Below, piece by piece: positions 7,301 through 16,339 of a stretch of 64,000 nt of DNA. The notes under the pieces were generated by a model. The model was given only the letters and a program-made list of their open reading frames with translations. It ran no database searches and was not told the DNA's origin. Location: the NCBI RefSeq assembly GCF_033001325.1, contig NZ_CP133111.1, positions 3,612,501 through 3,676,500 of the forward strand. Reading direction: 5' to 3'. The translations under genes and the position numbers were made by a program. Within the stretch, counting starts at the first letter, position 1; each line of letters opens with the position of its first letter. This stretch comes from Rhodopseudomonas sp. BAL398 (GTDB lineage: Bacteria > Pseudomonadota > Alphaproteobacteria > Rhizobiales > Xanthobacteraceae).

Positions 7301-9181
7301 TCAGCCGGCGCCGAGCGCCACCGCAATGTTGTAGGTGAACAGGCTTGCCACATAGGCCAGCGCGAACATGTAGAGGAAGGTCACCGCCATCCAGTGCCAG
7401 CTGCCGGTTTCGCGCCGGATCACCGCCAGCGTCGAGGCACATTGCGGCGCGAAGATATACCAGACCAGCAATGACAAGGCGGTAGCCAGGCTCCATTTGC
7501 TGGCCAACACCTGCCCGATCTGATCCGCCGCCTCCTTGCCGCCCTCGATGGCGTAGACCGTGCCGAGCGCCGCCACCGCGACCTCGCGCGCCGCCATGCC
7601 GGGAATCAGCGCCACCGCGATCTGCCAGTTGAAGCCCAGCGGCGCCAGCACCGGCTCGATGGCATGGCCGATGATCGAGGCCAGGCTGAAATTGATCGCC
7701 GGTTCGGTCGCCCCCGCCGGAGGCCGGGGAAACGACGCCAGGAACCAGATCAGCACCATCATTGAGAAGATGGTGGTGCCGGCGCGCTGCAGGAACATCT
7801 TGGCGCGGGTATAGACGCCGATCCCGATGCTGCGCAGCCGCGGCATTTTGTAGTCCGGCAATTCCAGCATGAACGGCGCCGGCTGGTAATCGCGCCACAT
7901 GAAGAATTTGACCAGGAACGACACGCCCAGCGCGCTGACGATGCCCGCGGTGTAGAGGCCGAACATCACCAGCCCCTGCAGATTCATCCAGCCCCAGATC
8001 TGCCGGGACGGAATGAAGGCCGAGATGATCAAAGTGTAGACCGGAATCCGCGCCGAACAGGTCATCAGCGGCGCGATCAGGATCGTGGTCAGCCGATCGC
8101 GGCGATTGTCGATTACCCGCGTCGCCATGATGCCGGGGATCGCGCAGGCAAAGCTCGACAGCAGCGGAATAAAGGCACGGCCATGCAGCCCGGCGCCGCC
8201 CATGATGCGGTCCATCAGGAACGCCGCGCGCGCCATATAGCCGAAATCCTCCAGCAGCAGGATGAACAGGAAAATGATGACGATCTGCGGCAGGAACACG
8301 ATCACGCTGCCGACCCCGGAGATCACACCGTTCTGCAGAAAGCTCTGCAACAGGCCTTCCGGCAGGGTGTCGTGAACGAACTGCCCGAGTATGGCGAAGC
8401 CGGTGGCCAGCAGCTCCATGATCGGCTGCGCCCAGGAGAACACCGCCTGGAACATGACGAACAGCACCACGATCAGCAACGCCAGCCCGGCCACCGGGTG
8501 CAGCACCACGGCGTCGATCTTGGCCGTGACGGTATCGGGCCGCGACGGCAGGCTGACGCAGTCGGCGATAATGCGATCGGCCTGGCGCTGGGTCGCGCGC
8601 AGCTCGGCGACGCTCAGTGGCGCCCAGCTGCTCTCGACCTTGGCGGCCGGGGCGCGGGCGGCAAATTCGTCGGTGCGTTGCAACAGGTCGGCGATGCCGC
8701 CCTTGCGCACGGCAATCGAGGTCACCACCGGAATCCCGAGCTCCGCGCTCAAGCGTTCGACATCGACGCTGACGCCGCGCCGAAGCGCGATGTCGTACAT
8801 GTTGAGCACCAGCATCAAGGGCCGGCCTGTGGCCTTGAGTTCGAGCACAAGGCGGAAGGTCAGCCGCAGATTGGTGGTGTCGGCGACGCACAGCACCAGA
8901 TCGGGCACCACTTCGCCGGGGAAACGACCCAGCACGATGTCACGAGTGATGTCTTCGTCGGGGCTGCGGCCGCGCAGCGAATAGGTGCCCGGCAGGTCGA
9001 CCAGCGTGACGCTGCGGCCGGACGGCGTGGTGAACACGCCAGCCTTACGCTCGACGGTGACGCCGGGATAATTCGCGACCTTCTGCCGGCTGCCGGTCAG
9101 CGCGTTGAACAAAGAGGTCTTGCCGCTGTTCGGGGTTCCGACCAGCGCCAGATTGAAGGGGTGGATATCGATCACGGTCAT
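7301..9181 (-). CDS. feoB: FeoB ferrous iron transporter
   Basis: A 626-residue inner-membrane Fe(II) permease. The N-terminal G-protein domain has G1 GTPNSGKTS (15-23), G3 DLPGTYSL and G4 NMYD. The membrane part carries the two Gate regions, recognisable at SSFACAIPGIMATR and IPGMAAREV, within about eight hydrophobic segments. It is shorter than E. coli FeoB (about 770) because the spacer and tail are reduced. The feoA gene precedes it by 13 bases. The pair imports ferrous iron under low oxygen, which fits the neighbouring iron-hungry nitrogenase genes. Confidence 0.95.
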   Translation of the reverse strand: MTVIDIHPFNLALVGTPNSGKTSLFNALTGSRQKVANYPGVTVERKAGVFTTPSGRSVTLVDLPGTYSLRGRSPDEDITRDIVLGRFPGEVVPDLVLCVADTTNLRLTFRLVLELKATGRPLMLVLNMYDIALRRGVSVDVERLSAELGIPVVTSIAVRKGGIADLLQRTDEFAARAPAAKVESSWAPLSVAELRATQRQADRIIADCVSLPSRPDTVTAKIDAVVLHPVAGLALLIVVLFVMFQAVFSWAQPIMELLATGFAILGQFVHDTLPEGLLQSFLQNGVISGVGSVIVFLPQIVIIFLFILLLEDFGYMARAAFLMDRIMGGAGLHGRAFIPLLSSFACAIPGIMATRVIDNRRDRLTTILIAPLMTCSARIPVYTLIISAFIPSRQIWGWMNLQGLVMFGLYTAGIVSALGVSFLVKFFMWRDYQPAPFMLELPDYKMPRLRSIGIGVYTRAKMFLQRAGTTIFSMMVLIWFLASFPRPPAGATEPAINFSLASIIGHAIEPVLAPLGFNWQIAVALIPGMAAREVAVAALGTVYAIEGGKEAADQIGQVLASKWSLATALSLLVWYIFAPQCASTLAVIRRETGSWHWMAVTFLYMFALAYVASLFTYNIAVALGAG

Positions 9182-9194
9182 TGCGCGGCAATCG

Positions 9195-9476
9195 TCAGGT
9201 CAACACGATGGCCATCGCCTCGCGTCGCCGCACCGCGATTGTAATATTGTCGACCCGAACCGCGATCGGGTCGCGGCCGATAATGCCTTCGTGGAGCACC
9301 TCGATCCTGGCGCCTTCAACGAAACCGAGTTCGATCAGCCGGCTTTCCAGCTCGACCGGATGCAGCGCCGACGCGACATTTTGCGACTCGATGGCATGGA
9401 CGACGCCGCGAAAGCCCCGCCGCGCATTCCCAAGCAAGATGGGATGCGGGTCACTGGTCTGAAGTGTGCTGGTCAT
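9195..9476 (-). CDS. feoA: FeoA SH3-like partner of FeoB
   Basis: A 93-residue FeoA protein with the family pattern of small beta strands: LIELGFVEGARIEVLHEGIIGRDPIAVRVDNITIAVRRREA. FeoA binds the FeoB G-domain side in the cytoplasm and is needed for Fe(II) uptake. The ATG at 9476 is preferred; a TTG five codons upstream (9491) is in frame. It is the first gene of the feoAB operon. Confidence 0.92.
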   Translation of the reverse strand: MTSTLQTSDPHPILLGNARRGFRGVVHAIESQNVASALHPVELESRLIELGFVEGARIEVLHEGIIGRDPIAVRVDNITIAVRRREAMAIVLT

Positions 9477-9874
9477 TGCCCGTTGTTCCAATCGCGCCCG
9501 CGGAGGTCAAGCAAAACCGATCATAATCTAAGAGGCTTCTAACAGGCGCTAACAATTCTCATCTAGACGGAATTGGCGGTGATGGTTTTGATCCAGCACA
9601 AACCTTGCGGCCGTCTGCTGGTCGGGAGTTCATTGCTTCGCTGGGTCGGCTCCAGGAAGCGGGCGACGGCCGGCCATCCGCCGGCGCGGTTCACGCAGGG
9701 CTGCCCAGCGAAAATCGTAAACCATGGATCGCGGTCAGTTTTGGTTTACCAGACCAATTAAGCTTTGAGCCAACCAGCCATGCGATGGTGCCGCCATGAT
9801 CGAGGGCAAACCTCGGCAGGGAAGGCGTCAGGGTCAGGCCGTCATGCGGCCTGACCCATCATTTGGGGGTCGCA
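9477..9874. other. Intergenic region upstream of feoA
   Basis: It holds the feoA promoter area. The AT-richer stretch TCTAAGAGGCTTCTAA (9527-9542) is an imperfect inverted repeat that resembles iron-response (Irr-type) elements, but weakly. A strong hairpin is at 9831-9857. Short open frames on the plus strand show no family and no ribosome site. Confidence 0.4.
9831..9857. terminator. Strong stem-loop upstream of the small membrane ORF
   Basis: GGGTCAGGCCG pairs perfectly with CGGCCTGACCC around the loop TCATG (11-bp stem). Only a short T-run (ATTT) follows on the plus strand, and no recognised plus-strand gene ends before it. It may be a terminator or a leader structure of the ORF starting at 9875. 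Confidence 0.4.
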
Positions 9875-10045
9875 ATGGCAGTGAAAAATCCGTCGGCATC
9901 CAAGCGGCGAAAAGCGAAAAAGCCGCCATTGCTCTCCTCTTCTTCGCTATCGCTCGTCATCACCCGGAACCTGGTCAACATGGCCGCGGTGGCGGCATGT
10001 TCGGGATCGGTGCTGCTGGGGCTGATGATCGCCAAGCGCTTCTGA
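9875..10045 (+). CDS. Small hypothetical membrane protein (56 aa)
   Basis: The ATG at 9875 is preceded by GGGGGT at a suitable distance. The product has a lysine/arginine-rich start (SKRRKAKK), a serine-rich linker and one hydrophobic segment (NMAAVAACSGSVLLGLMIA), as in a single-pass membrane protein with its basic end in the cytoplasm. No family is recognised. It ends 19 bases from the end of the convergent gene. Being short and unique it could be chance, but the ribosome site and hydrophobic helix favour a real gene. Confidence 0.4.
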   Translation: MAVKNPSASKRRKAKKPPLLSSSSLSLVITRNLVNMAAVAACSGSVLLGLMIAKRF

Positions 10046-10064
10046 CAATTTACCGACCCGGGCG

Positions 10065-10742
10065 TTATCGGCGCCTTGTGGCGGCCCAGATCACATGCCG
10101 CGCGCCGCCGCGGGCGCCATTGGCCCGGACCTTGATCTCCTCGACAGCGAAGCCGGCGTCGGCAAGCCGCCTGGCAAAGCCCGGATTCGGTCCGGATGAC
10201 CACACCGCCAGCACGCCGCCCGGCCGCAACGCCGTATGCGCCGCGCGCAATCCGGCGGCGCCGTAGAGCGCATTATTTGCCTCGCGGGTCAACGCTTCGG
10301 GGCCGTTGTCGACATCGAGCAGAATCGCGTCGAAACCCAGCCGCTCCGCCGCGATCAGCAGGCCAACATCGGCCTCGCGCAGGCTGACCCGCGAATCCGT
10401 CAGGCTATCGGCAAAAATCCCCGCCATCGGCCCGCGCGCCCACGCCACCACCGCCGGGATCAGTTCGGCCACCACGATGCTGGCCTCGCTGCCGAGCTGG
10501 GCCAAAGCGGCTCGCAGCGTGAATCCCATGCCGAGCCCGCCGATCAGCAGCTGCGGCCGCGTTGTGTCGACAAGCCGCTCGCAGACGATGGTGGCCAGCG
10601 CCTGTTCGGATCCGCTGAGGCGGCTGTTCATCAGCTCGTTCTGGCCGAGCATGATCGAGAATTCGGCGCCGCGCCGCATCAGGCGCAGCTCGCCGGCAGC
10701 ATCCGGCACCGGCGCCGTATCGATCAGACACCACGGAATCAC
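10065..10742 (-). CDS. Spermidine-synthase-like methyltransferase-fold protein
   Basis: A 225-residue protein with the spermidine/spermine synthase Rossmann core. The nucleotide-binding loop is LIGGLGMGFTLRAAL, followed by an acidic strand end (VVAELIP) and DAILLDVDNGPEAL, where the polyamine enzymes hold their catalytic aspartate. It is shorter than SpeE (about 285) and has a reduced N-terminal beta domain. Family members are often annotated as spermidine synthase, but many lack proven aminopropyl transfer. The start is ATG at 10742. It appears to be a single-gene unit. Confidence 0.7.
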   Translation of the reverse strand: MIPWCLIDTAPVPDAAGELRLMRRGAEFSIMLGQNELMNSRLSGSEQALATIVCERLVDTTRPQLLIGGLGMGFTLRAALAQLGSEASIVVAELIPAVVAWARGPMAGIFADSLTDSRVSLREADVGLLIAAERLGFDAILLDVDNGPEALTREANNALYGAAGLRAAHTALRPGGVLAVWSSGPNPGFARRLADAGFAVEEIKVRANGARGGARHVIWAATRRR

Positions 10743-10849
10743 GAGACACCTCTCATTGCGGGGGGGCGGCCATCAGGGGCGCCGGGGCGACCGCCGCCTC
10801 GCGCCGTGCGCCTATCCATATCCGGAATCGATTGAACGGGGATACGGCC

Positions 10850-11587
10850 CTAACGGCGTTTGGCGCGGCCGCAATTATAGGCCCGGCGAAAACCAGCCGC
10901 CCGGGCGTCGTCCTCGGAGCAGAACCAGCGATTGGGCCGTGACAGCGCCGCGTAATTGCGGCACCCGCGCAGATGGTAGACGCCGACATGGCCGCTGATC
11001 CTGGCCCGGATCGCCAATTTGCCCTTGATCGCGCAGCCCGGCGGCATGATCGGCTCGTCGGGAAACAGGATTTTCGCCAATTCCACCTGTTTGTCGCTGC
11101 GGCACGCCGCCCCGAGCAGCGTCGCGTCCGTCTTCCAGCGGCGAAAATCCCGCGGCGCCGCGAAGCAGCCCTTCCACAATCCTCTTTTATTGTCGCGCGC
11201 ATCGCCCTGATCCGCGCCGAACCGCCCTGCCTGCGAGGTCAACGCCCAGCCCTGCCGCACCAGCCATCGGTTGATGCTCTCGGTCTCGCCGGCGATGGTG
11301 CAGACCCCGCTTCGCCGCCCCTTCGCCTTCGGCTCGGGGCCCTTGTCATCGCAGCGCACTTGGCGATCGCCGATCAGGCCGGCCAGACGGTCGCGCACCT
11401 CGATGCCGCAGGCCCATGGATCGGCTTTCTGGTCGACGCAGACCTGGTCGAATTCCGGCGCGTCGACGCCGGCCAGCCGATAGGTCGTGCCGCCGAGGCG
11501 GAGCGTCGAGCCGTCCTTGACCACAGCGTCCAGTGCCCAACTCGGATGGGCCAGCAGCATCGCCAGGATCGCCAACACCATGCGCAT
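10850..11587 (-). CDS. Secreted thermonuclease (SNase)-family protein
   Basis: A 245-residue protein with an N-terminal signal peptide (MRMVLAILAMLLAHPSWALD). An SNase-like OB-fold domain follows: YRLAGVDAPEFDQVC carries the Asp expected after the metal loop, with EVRDRL, VCTIAGETESINRWLVRQGWA and DNKRGLWKGCF later. The second half contains a cysteine-rich tail (MPPGCAIKGK, YHLRGCRNYA, NRWFCSEDDARAAGF) related to nuclease-associated modules. It probably cleaves nucleic acid or serves as a periplasmic protein of the fold. The ATG at 11587 follows GAGGTGG and is preferred over a longer frame upstream. Confidence 0.8.
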   Translation of the reverse strand: MRMVLAILAMLLAHPSWALDAVVKDGSTLRLGGTTYRLAGVDAPEFDQVCVDQKADPWACGIEVRDRLAGLIGDRQVRCDDKGPEPKAKGRRSGVCTIAGETESINRWLVRQGWALTSQAGRFGADQGDARDNKRGLWKGCFAAPRDFRRWKTDATLLGAACRSDKQVELAKILFPDEPIMPPGCAIKGKLAIRARISGHVGVYHLRGCRNYAALSRPNRWFCSEDDARAAGFRRAYNCGRAKRR

Positions 11588-11773
11588 TCGCCACCTCGCG
11601 CGCAGCATAGTCGAATAGCCGCGCCCCCTCCAATACCCCGGCATGACGGCCGAGACGCGAATCCGGGCTGGGGGCAGCCCAATGTCTGGACGGCCGGCTC
11701 GTCGCAGTGAGATAATCCGGCCCGAGGAGGTCTCCGGATCGACGGTGATCGCGGAGCGGCCTGAGGATCGAGC

Positions 11774-12001
11774 GTGATCGATTTCCGCGCGCGCAAATTG
11801 ACGTGGCAAGAAGCCGGGCGGGTGACGGAGCCCGGCCGATATCTTTACAAATTCGGCTGGCTCACCATTACTCCGGACGATATCGCGGTGTGGCAGACCC
11901 ATCCCAACGCGGCGTTCGCGTTGGTCGCCTATCCGCCCAGCGATGCGATCGACGCCATCGACGAGTATCATCTCGGCTCATTCGAGTTGCGCCAACCCTA
12001 A
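11774..12001 (+). CDS. Small conserved hypothetical protein (75 aa)
   Basis: A 75-residue soluble protein starting MIDFRARK, rich in aromatic residues (YLYKFGWLTI, IAVWQTHPNA). It is of a type found as a short conserved protein in Bradyrhizobium and Rhodopseudomonas. No domain of known function is recognised. It ends 13 bases before the convergent protease gene. The regular codon-position GC bias and clean boundaries support it as a gene. Confidence 0.65.
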   Translation: MIDFRARKLTWQEAGRVTEPGRYLYKFGWLTITPDDIAVWQTHPNAAFALVAYPPSDAIDAIDEYHLGSFELRQP

Positions 12002-12014
12002 AGCCCAAGCCCAG

Positions 12015-13175
12015 CTATTCGCGTCGCGCTTGCGAGATGTCGCCGATGGTGACGTCGACGCTGCGCGGCTGCCCGTCGCGCACCACCGTCAGTTTCACCT
12101 CTGCGCCGATTCCGGCGTCTTCGAGCTTGGTGGCGAGGTCCGACATGCTGTGAATCGCCTCACCATTGACCGCGGTGATGACGTCTTCCACCACGCCGCT
12201 CGCGGTGACGCCCTCGATGCCAGCCTTCTCCGCGGCCGATTGCGGCAAAGTCCGGAGAATGACGATCCCATCGATGCCCAGGCGGGCGGTCTCGTTCTCG
12301 TTGGCGGCGACGATTCCGATCCCCGGCACCGGAACGTGGCCGTCGCGGATCAGCGCGGTGGCGATCCGGTTGACGACGTCGACCGGAATCGCAAAGCCGA
12401 TCCCGGCCGAGGCGCCGGATCCCGAGATGATCGCGCTGTTCAGCCCGATCAGCCGGCCCGCGCTATCCAGCAGCGGGCCGCCGGAATTGCCCGGATTGAT
12501 CGCCGCGTCAGTCTGGATCACGCCGCGGACCTCGTGGGCGGTGGCGGTCGGCAATCGTCGACGCAACGCGCTGATGATTCCGGTGGTCAGCGTCTGTTCG
12601 AGTCCATAGGGATTGCCGATCGCAAACGCCGCCTGGCCGACCTTGAGATCGGCGGACCGGCCGATCGCGATCGGTCGCAGCGCCGAGCGTGGTCGCTCGA
12701 GCTGCAACACCGCAATATCGTAATTCGGTGCGGTGCCGACCACGCGCGCGGTCAGGAATTCGCCTGAGGCAAGCCGCGCGCCGATGCGGCTGGCGCCGCT
12801 GATGACGTGGTTGTTGGTGATGACATGGCCGGCCGCGTCCCAGATCACCCCCGAGCCCGACTGGACGGCGCTTTCCCGCTGATCGAAAAACGGCGACAGC
12901 TGCTGGCTGGCCTGGGCAAAGACATGGACCACCGAGGGCGACGCGCCCTTGAACAATTCGATCGTACTGAGCTCGCTTTGCGAAAGATCGCCGCGGGCGG
13001 TGACGGTTCGCGGCCCGGAGACCGAGAACCACAGCGCGCTGAGATAGGGCTGCGCCACCCAAGCGCTCATCAGCAGCATCAGCCATATAATGACGATGCG
13101 CAAAAAGCGGTCGGGCGCCCTCGGCCGGAGCCGCGGCGCGTCCTCGAGGCGGTCCGGGGGAATTGGTGCTGACAT
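12015..13175 (-). CDS. HtrA/DegS-type membrane-anchored serine protease
   Basis: A 386-residue trypsin-like protease with one N-terminal membrane anchor (about residues 26-50) and a periplasmic catalytic domain. The catalytic triad is visible: H123 (ITNNHVI), D153 (NYDIAVL) and S231 (NPGNSGGPL). A PDZ domain (about 290-380) closes the protein, with GIVILRTLPQSAAEKAG and the typical VEDVITAVNGEAI. One PDZ domain plus an anchor resembles DegS rather than DegP. Such proteases handle misfolded or signalling substrates in the periplasm. No operon partner is evident. Confidence 0.9.
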   Translation of the reverse strand: MSAPIPPDRLEDAPRLRPRAPDRFLRIVIIWLMLLMSAWVAQPYLSALWFSVSGPRTVTARGDLSQSELSTIELFKGASPSVVHVFAQASQQLSPFFDQRESAVQSGSGVIWDAAGHVITNNHVISGASRIGARLASGEFLTARVVGTAPNYDIAVLQLERPRSALRPIAIGRSADLKVGQAAFAIGNPYGLEQTLTTGIISALRRRLPTATAHEVRGVIQTDAAINPGNSGGPLLDSAGRLIGLNSAIISGSGASAGIGFAIPVDVVNRIATALIRDGHVPVPGIGIVAANENETARLGIDGIVILRTLPQSAAEKAGIEGVTASGVVEDVITAVNGEAIHSMSDLATKLEDAGIGAEVKLTVVRDGQPRSVDVTIGDISQARRE

Positions 13176-13386
13176 TGTGTAGGCGACCCTGTTGGCGACG
13201 TGCCGGATTCCTCACCGGTTCACCACGCCTCCTAGTGCGCGACTAAATGAAGCTCGGTCTTGTCAGGAACAAATACGTTCGATTGTCACCGGTTCCATCC
13301 TGCCCCGCCGTCCGATCGGACGCGGCCTCAATCCCTCGGTCACAGCCCCGCGATGATGACAAGGGCCGGCGGCCCGATGGCGGCGT

Positions 13387-13887
13387 TCATGACATTCTGA
13401 CTTTCTTGTCGTCCTCATCGGGCTCAACGTCCTCCTCGGCATTGCGCTTGAACGGCAGCATCACCCGCAGCGTCAGGAAGGTGACCAGCGACAACATCAC
13501 CGCCACGTCATAGGCGCCGAGCCCGACGGCGACGCCCATAGCACCGGTGGCCCACAGGCTCGCCGCCGTCGCGGTGCCGTGGACATAGTGCCGGGTCTTG
13601 AGGATCGCGCCGCCGCCGATGAAGCCCATTCCGGACATCAGGCCTTGGACGATCCGCGCCATCCCCTCTGGCGCCCCTTCCAGCAGGCGGTCGGTCGCCA
13701 GCACCACGCTACATGTCGCGATCGCGACCAGCGGAAAAGTTCGCAGCCCGGCGCTGCGCGCCTCCTTCTCCCGATTCCAGGCGATCGGCAGCGCCAGTAC
13801 ATAGGACGCTGCCAACGCCAGCAGATGCGCAACAACGCGAGCGAGGTCCATTTCGGGAAAAATCTGCGGGTTCACTGACGGAGCCAC
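13387..13887 (-). CDS. MgtC/SapB-family membrane protein
   Basis: A 166-residue inner-membrane protein with about four hydrophobic helices. The MgtC/SapB family blocks are clear: the N-terminal acidic/arginine helix (IAWNREKEARSAGLRTFPLVAIATC), MSGMGFIGGGAIL and the TAASLWATGAMGVAVGLGAY segment. The family includes Mg2+ homeostasis and virulence factors; most members have unknown roles. The C-terminus is a charged tail (EEDVEPDEDDKKVRMS). It lies downstream of the 13915-14637 gene on the same strand with a 27-bp gap and may be cotranscribed. Confidence 0.88.
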   Translation of the reverse strand: MAPSVNPQIFPEMDLARVVAHLLALAASYVLALPIAWNREKEARSAGLRTFPLVAIATCSVVLATDRLLEGAPEGMARIVQGLMSGMGFIGGGAILKTRHYVHGTATAASLWATGAMGVAVGLGAYDVAVMLSLVTFLTLRVMLPFKRNAEEDVEPDEDDKKVRMS

Positions 13888-13914
13888 TCCCTGGCTGACA
13901 TGAGCCGGGCGCCA

Positions 13915-14637
13915 TCAGCGCTTGCGGCGCCCCTTCAGCAGAACCGGCATGCCGATCCATTTCGACAGCGGCGCCGGATCGTCGATCACCTCCGCCGACG
14001 GCTCCTGGCTTTTCGACAGACTCGAATAGGGCTCCTGGCTCGCCGCCAGCGACGAAAACGGGCGGGAGCGGATCAGCAAGGGGAAGCCCGAAAAGAATGT
14101 GTTGGAGTCGATCAATTCGGGAATGCCCAGCATCTGCGACAATGTCTTCGGCCCCGAGCTCCGCGGTTCGGCCGAGCCCTTGGTGCCGAACCAGCCGCTT
14201 GACGATTCCGCCAGCACCGGGACGTCAAGGGCGCTCGACAGCGGAGCCGCCTTGGACTCGGGCTCGGCCGCGCCGTCGCGGCGCGGGGCATTGTCGGACC
14301 CCGGCTTCGGCCGCGACGACCCGTTGCTCGCGGCGGCATTGGCCTGGCTCTGCCCATGTTGATTGAGAATGCCGGTAACGGTCGTGGCGGTTCCGAACGG
14401 CGCGCGCACGCTGATCACCGCGCCGCCGCGGCGAACCCGCTCCGCATAGGCCTCCGCATGGGAGGGCGAAACGCCAGTGCGGCGGATCGGCTCGATCAGA
14501 TCGACACCGTTCCCGTCGGAACGGGAGGACTTCGACGCGGCGATATAGTCGACGTCTTTGAAACCGCGTTGCTTCAGCTCGGCCATCGCGGCATTGGCCT
14601 GGCTGGCGTTGTCGTAAACTCGGGTGATCTGCGTCAT
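13915..14637 (-). CDS. Hypothetical protein with general-stress (YflT/17M-like) N-terminus
   Basis: A 240-residue protein. The first 90 residues resemble the general stress protein 17M/YflT-like fold: ITRVYDNASQANAAMAELKQRGF at the start, then a second half-repeat at AVISVRAPFG. The remainder is low complexity, rich in Ser, Pro and Ala, with the repeat SSLAASQEP / SSLSKSQEP near residues 205-222. No catalytic motif is seen. Members of this group are widespread in Bradyrhizobium without a known role. Confidence 0.6.
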   Translation of the reverse strand: MTQITRVYDNASQANAAMAELKQRGFKDVDYIAASKSSRSDGNGVDLIEPIRRTGVSPSHAEAYAERVRRGGAVISVRAPFGTATTVTGILNQHGQSQANAAASNGSSRPKPGSDNAPRRDGAAEPESKAAPLSSALDVPVLAESSSGWFGTKGSAEPRSSGPKTLSQMLGIPELIDSNTFFSGFPLLIRSRPFSSLAASQEPYSSLSKSQEPSAEVIDDPAPLSKWIGMPVLLKGRRKR

Positions 14638-14830
14638 GCAACGGGGCTCCTGCGGTCAATCGTCGGATTAACTGCAACAAATCGTCGGGGCCGTGGATCG
14701 TTCCGGCGATCGGCACCGCCTTGCTGCCGGGCGTTTCGCCGCACGTCGCCATGAGGCTTTCTTTTGCACTGCGGGAACCCGCACGGTTCCATGGCGTTGG
14801 CTTTTTTTAGTCAACTCCAGGAGTCAAGAA

Positions 14831-16339
14831 TTGAACCGGCGCCAAATTCTGGCTGGCCTTGCGGCAATGCCACTGCTTCAGTCGGAGAAATTTACGGCGC
14901 AGGCGAGTGCGGCAGAGCAATCAAAAGCCTTTGATCCATCGGTCGTTCGCCAGTTGGCGCGGCAGCTTGCTGCCAAACCCTACCAGGCGCCGGACAGCAA
15001 ATTGCCGGCGCCGCTGTCGGATCTCGACTACGATGCCTACCGGGCGATCCGCTTCGATCCGGAGAAGGCGCTGTGGCGCAGCGATCATCTGCCGTTCGAG
15101 GTGCAATTCTTTCACCGCGGCTTTTTCTACAAGAACCGGGTGACGATCCACGAGGTCGCCGACGGCCAGTCGCGGCAGATCCCGTATCGTCCCGGCGATT
15201 TCTCGTTCGGCGCGACGCCTCCGCCGCCAACCGATGACGACCTCGGCTTTGCCGGATTTCGCATCCATACGCCGCTCAACCGGCCGGACTATTATGACGA
15301 GGTCTGCGTCTTTCTCGGCGCCAGCTATTTCCGCGCGGTGTCGAAGGGCGAGCATTACGGCCTGTCGGCGCGCGGGCTGTCGATCGACACCGGGCAGAGC
15401 AGCGGCGAGGAGTTTCCGCTGTTCAAGGCGTTTTGGCTGGAACGGCCGGCGCCGGGCGCCTCATCTATGGTCGTCCACGCCCTGCTCGACAGCAAAAGCG
15501 TTACCGGCGCCTATCGTTTCACCATCCGCCCAGGCGAACCCACGGTATTCGACGTGGAGATGGCGCTGTATCCGCGCGTCGATCTCGAACATGCCGGGTT
15601 GGCGCCGATGACCAGCATGTTCTTCTTCGGACCAAACGACCCCAGCGAGGTCCCGGATTTTCGCCCGGCGGTTCATGATTCCGACGGGCTCGCCATCTAT
15701 AACGGGCGCGGCGAAGAATTATGGCGGCCGCTGTGCAACCCGCGCGATCTGCAGGTCAGCGTGTTCGCCGACCTCAACCCGCGCGGCTTCGGCCTGATGC
15801 AACGCGAGAAAAACTTCGTCGCCTATCAGGACCTCGAATCCCGCTTCGGATTACGACCCAGCCTGTGGGCCGAGCCGATCGGCGACTGGAGCGAAGGCGC
15901 GATTCAGCTGATCGAAATCCCCACCAAGGAAGAAGTCCACGACAATATCGCGGCGTTCTGGGCGCCGAAGACGGCGCTGAAGGCCAAGGGCGAACATATC
16001 TACACCTATCGCCTGCACTGGGGACCGGACAAGCCGAAGCCCTCGTCGCTGGCGCGGTTTTCGCGCACCGGGATCAGCGCACGCGGCGACGACCGGCTGT
16101 TTGTGCTCGACATCATCGGCGACAACCTCAAGGGCATCGACGCCAAGGCCGTCCGCGGCATGGTCTCGGCCAATACCGGCGAGATTCGCAATGTGGTGAC
16201 GCAGCCGAATCCCGAGACCGGCGGCTGGCGGCTCAGCTTCGACATGAAGCCGGATACGCCCCCTGTCGAATTGCGGGCCTCACTGATGCAAGGCGAAACG
16301 GCGCTGTCCGAAGTGTGGGTCTATCGATGGACGCCTTGA
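14831..16339 (+). CDS. opgG: OpgG (MdoG), periplasmic glucan biosynthesis protein G
   Basis: A 502-residue secreted protein that builds or branches osmoregulated periplasmic glucans. A TTG start at 14831 is chosen because it follows AGGAG at 7 bases and gives the leader LNRRQILAGLAAMPLL, a twin-arginine-like signal. The mature part shows the MdoG/OpgD family blocks: DYDAYRAIRFDPEKALW near the start, FRIHTPLNRPDYYDEVCVFLGASYFRA in the middle and YRLHWGPDKP near the end. The twin-arginine leader is closer to OpgD than to classical Sec-exported OpgG, so OpgD is possible. It overlaps the glucosyltransferase gene by 13 bases. Confidence 0.88.
   Translation: MNRRQILAGLAAMPLLQSEKFTAQASAAEQSKAFDPSVVRQLARQLAAKPYQAPDSKLPAPLSDLDYDAYRAIRFDPEKALWRSDHLPFEVQFFHRGFFYKNRVTIHEVADGQSRQIPYRPGDFSFGATPPPPTDDDLGFAGFRIHTPLNRPDYYDEVCVFLGASYFRAVSKGEHYGLSARGLSIDTGQSSGEEFPLFKAFWLERPAPGASSMVVHALLDSKSVTGAYRFTIRPGEPTVFDVEMALYPRVDLEHAGLAPMTSMFFFGPNDPSEVPDFRPAVHDSDGLAIYNGRGEELWRPLCNPRDLQVSVFADLNPRGFGLMQREKNFVAYQDLESRFGLRPSLWAEPIGDWSEGAIQLIEIPTKEEVHDNIAAFWAPKTALKAKGEHIYTYRLHWGPDKPKPSSLARFSRTGISARGDDRLFVLDIIGDNLKGIDAKAVRGMVSANTGEIRNVVTQPNPETGGWRLSFDMKPDTPPVELRASLMQGETALSEVWVYRWTP

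Noticed and set aside
9527-9542. TCTAAGAGGCTTCTAA as an Irr/Fur box of feoAB
   Set aside because: The inverted repeat is imperfect and was not strong enough to list as a separate site; it is noted only in the intergenic entry.
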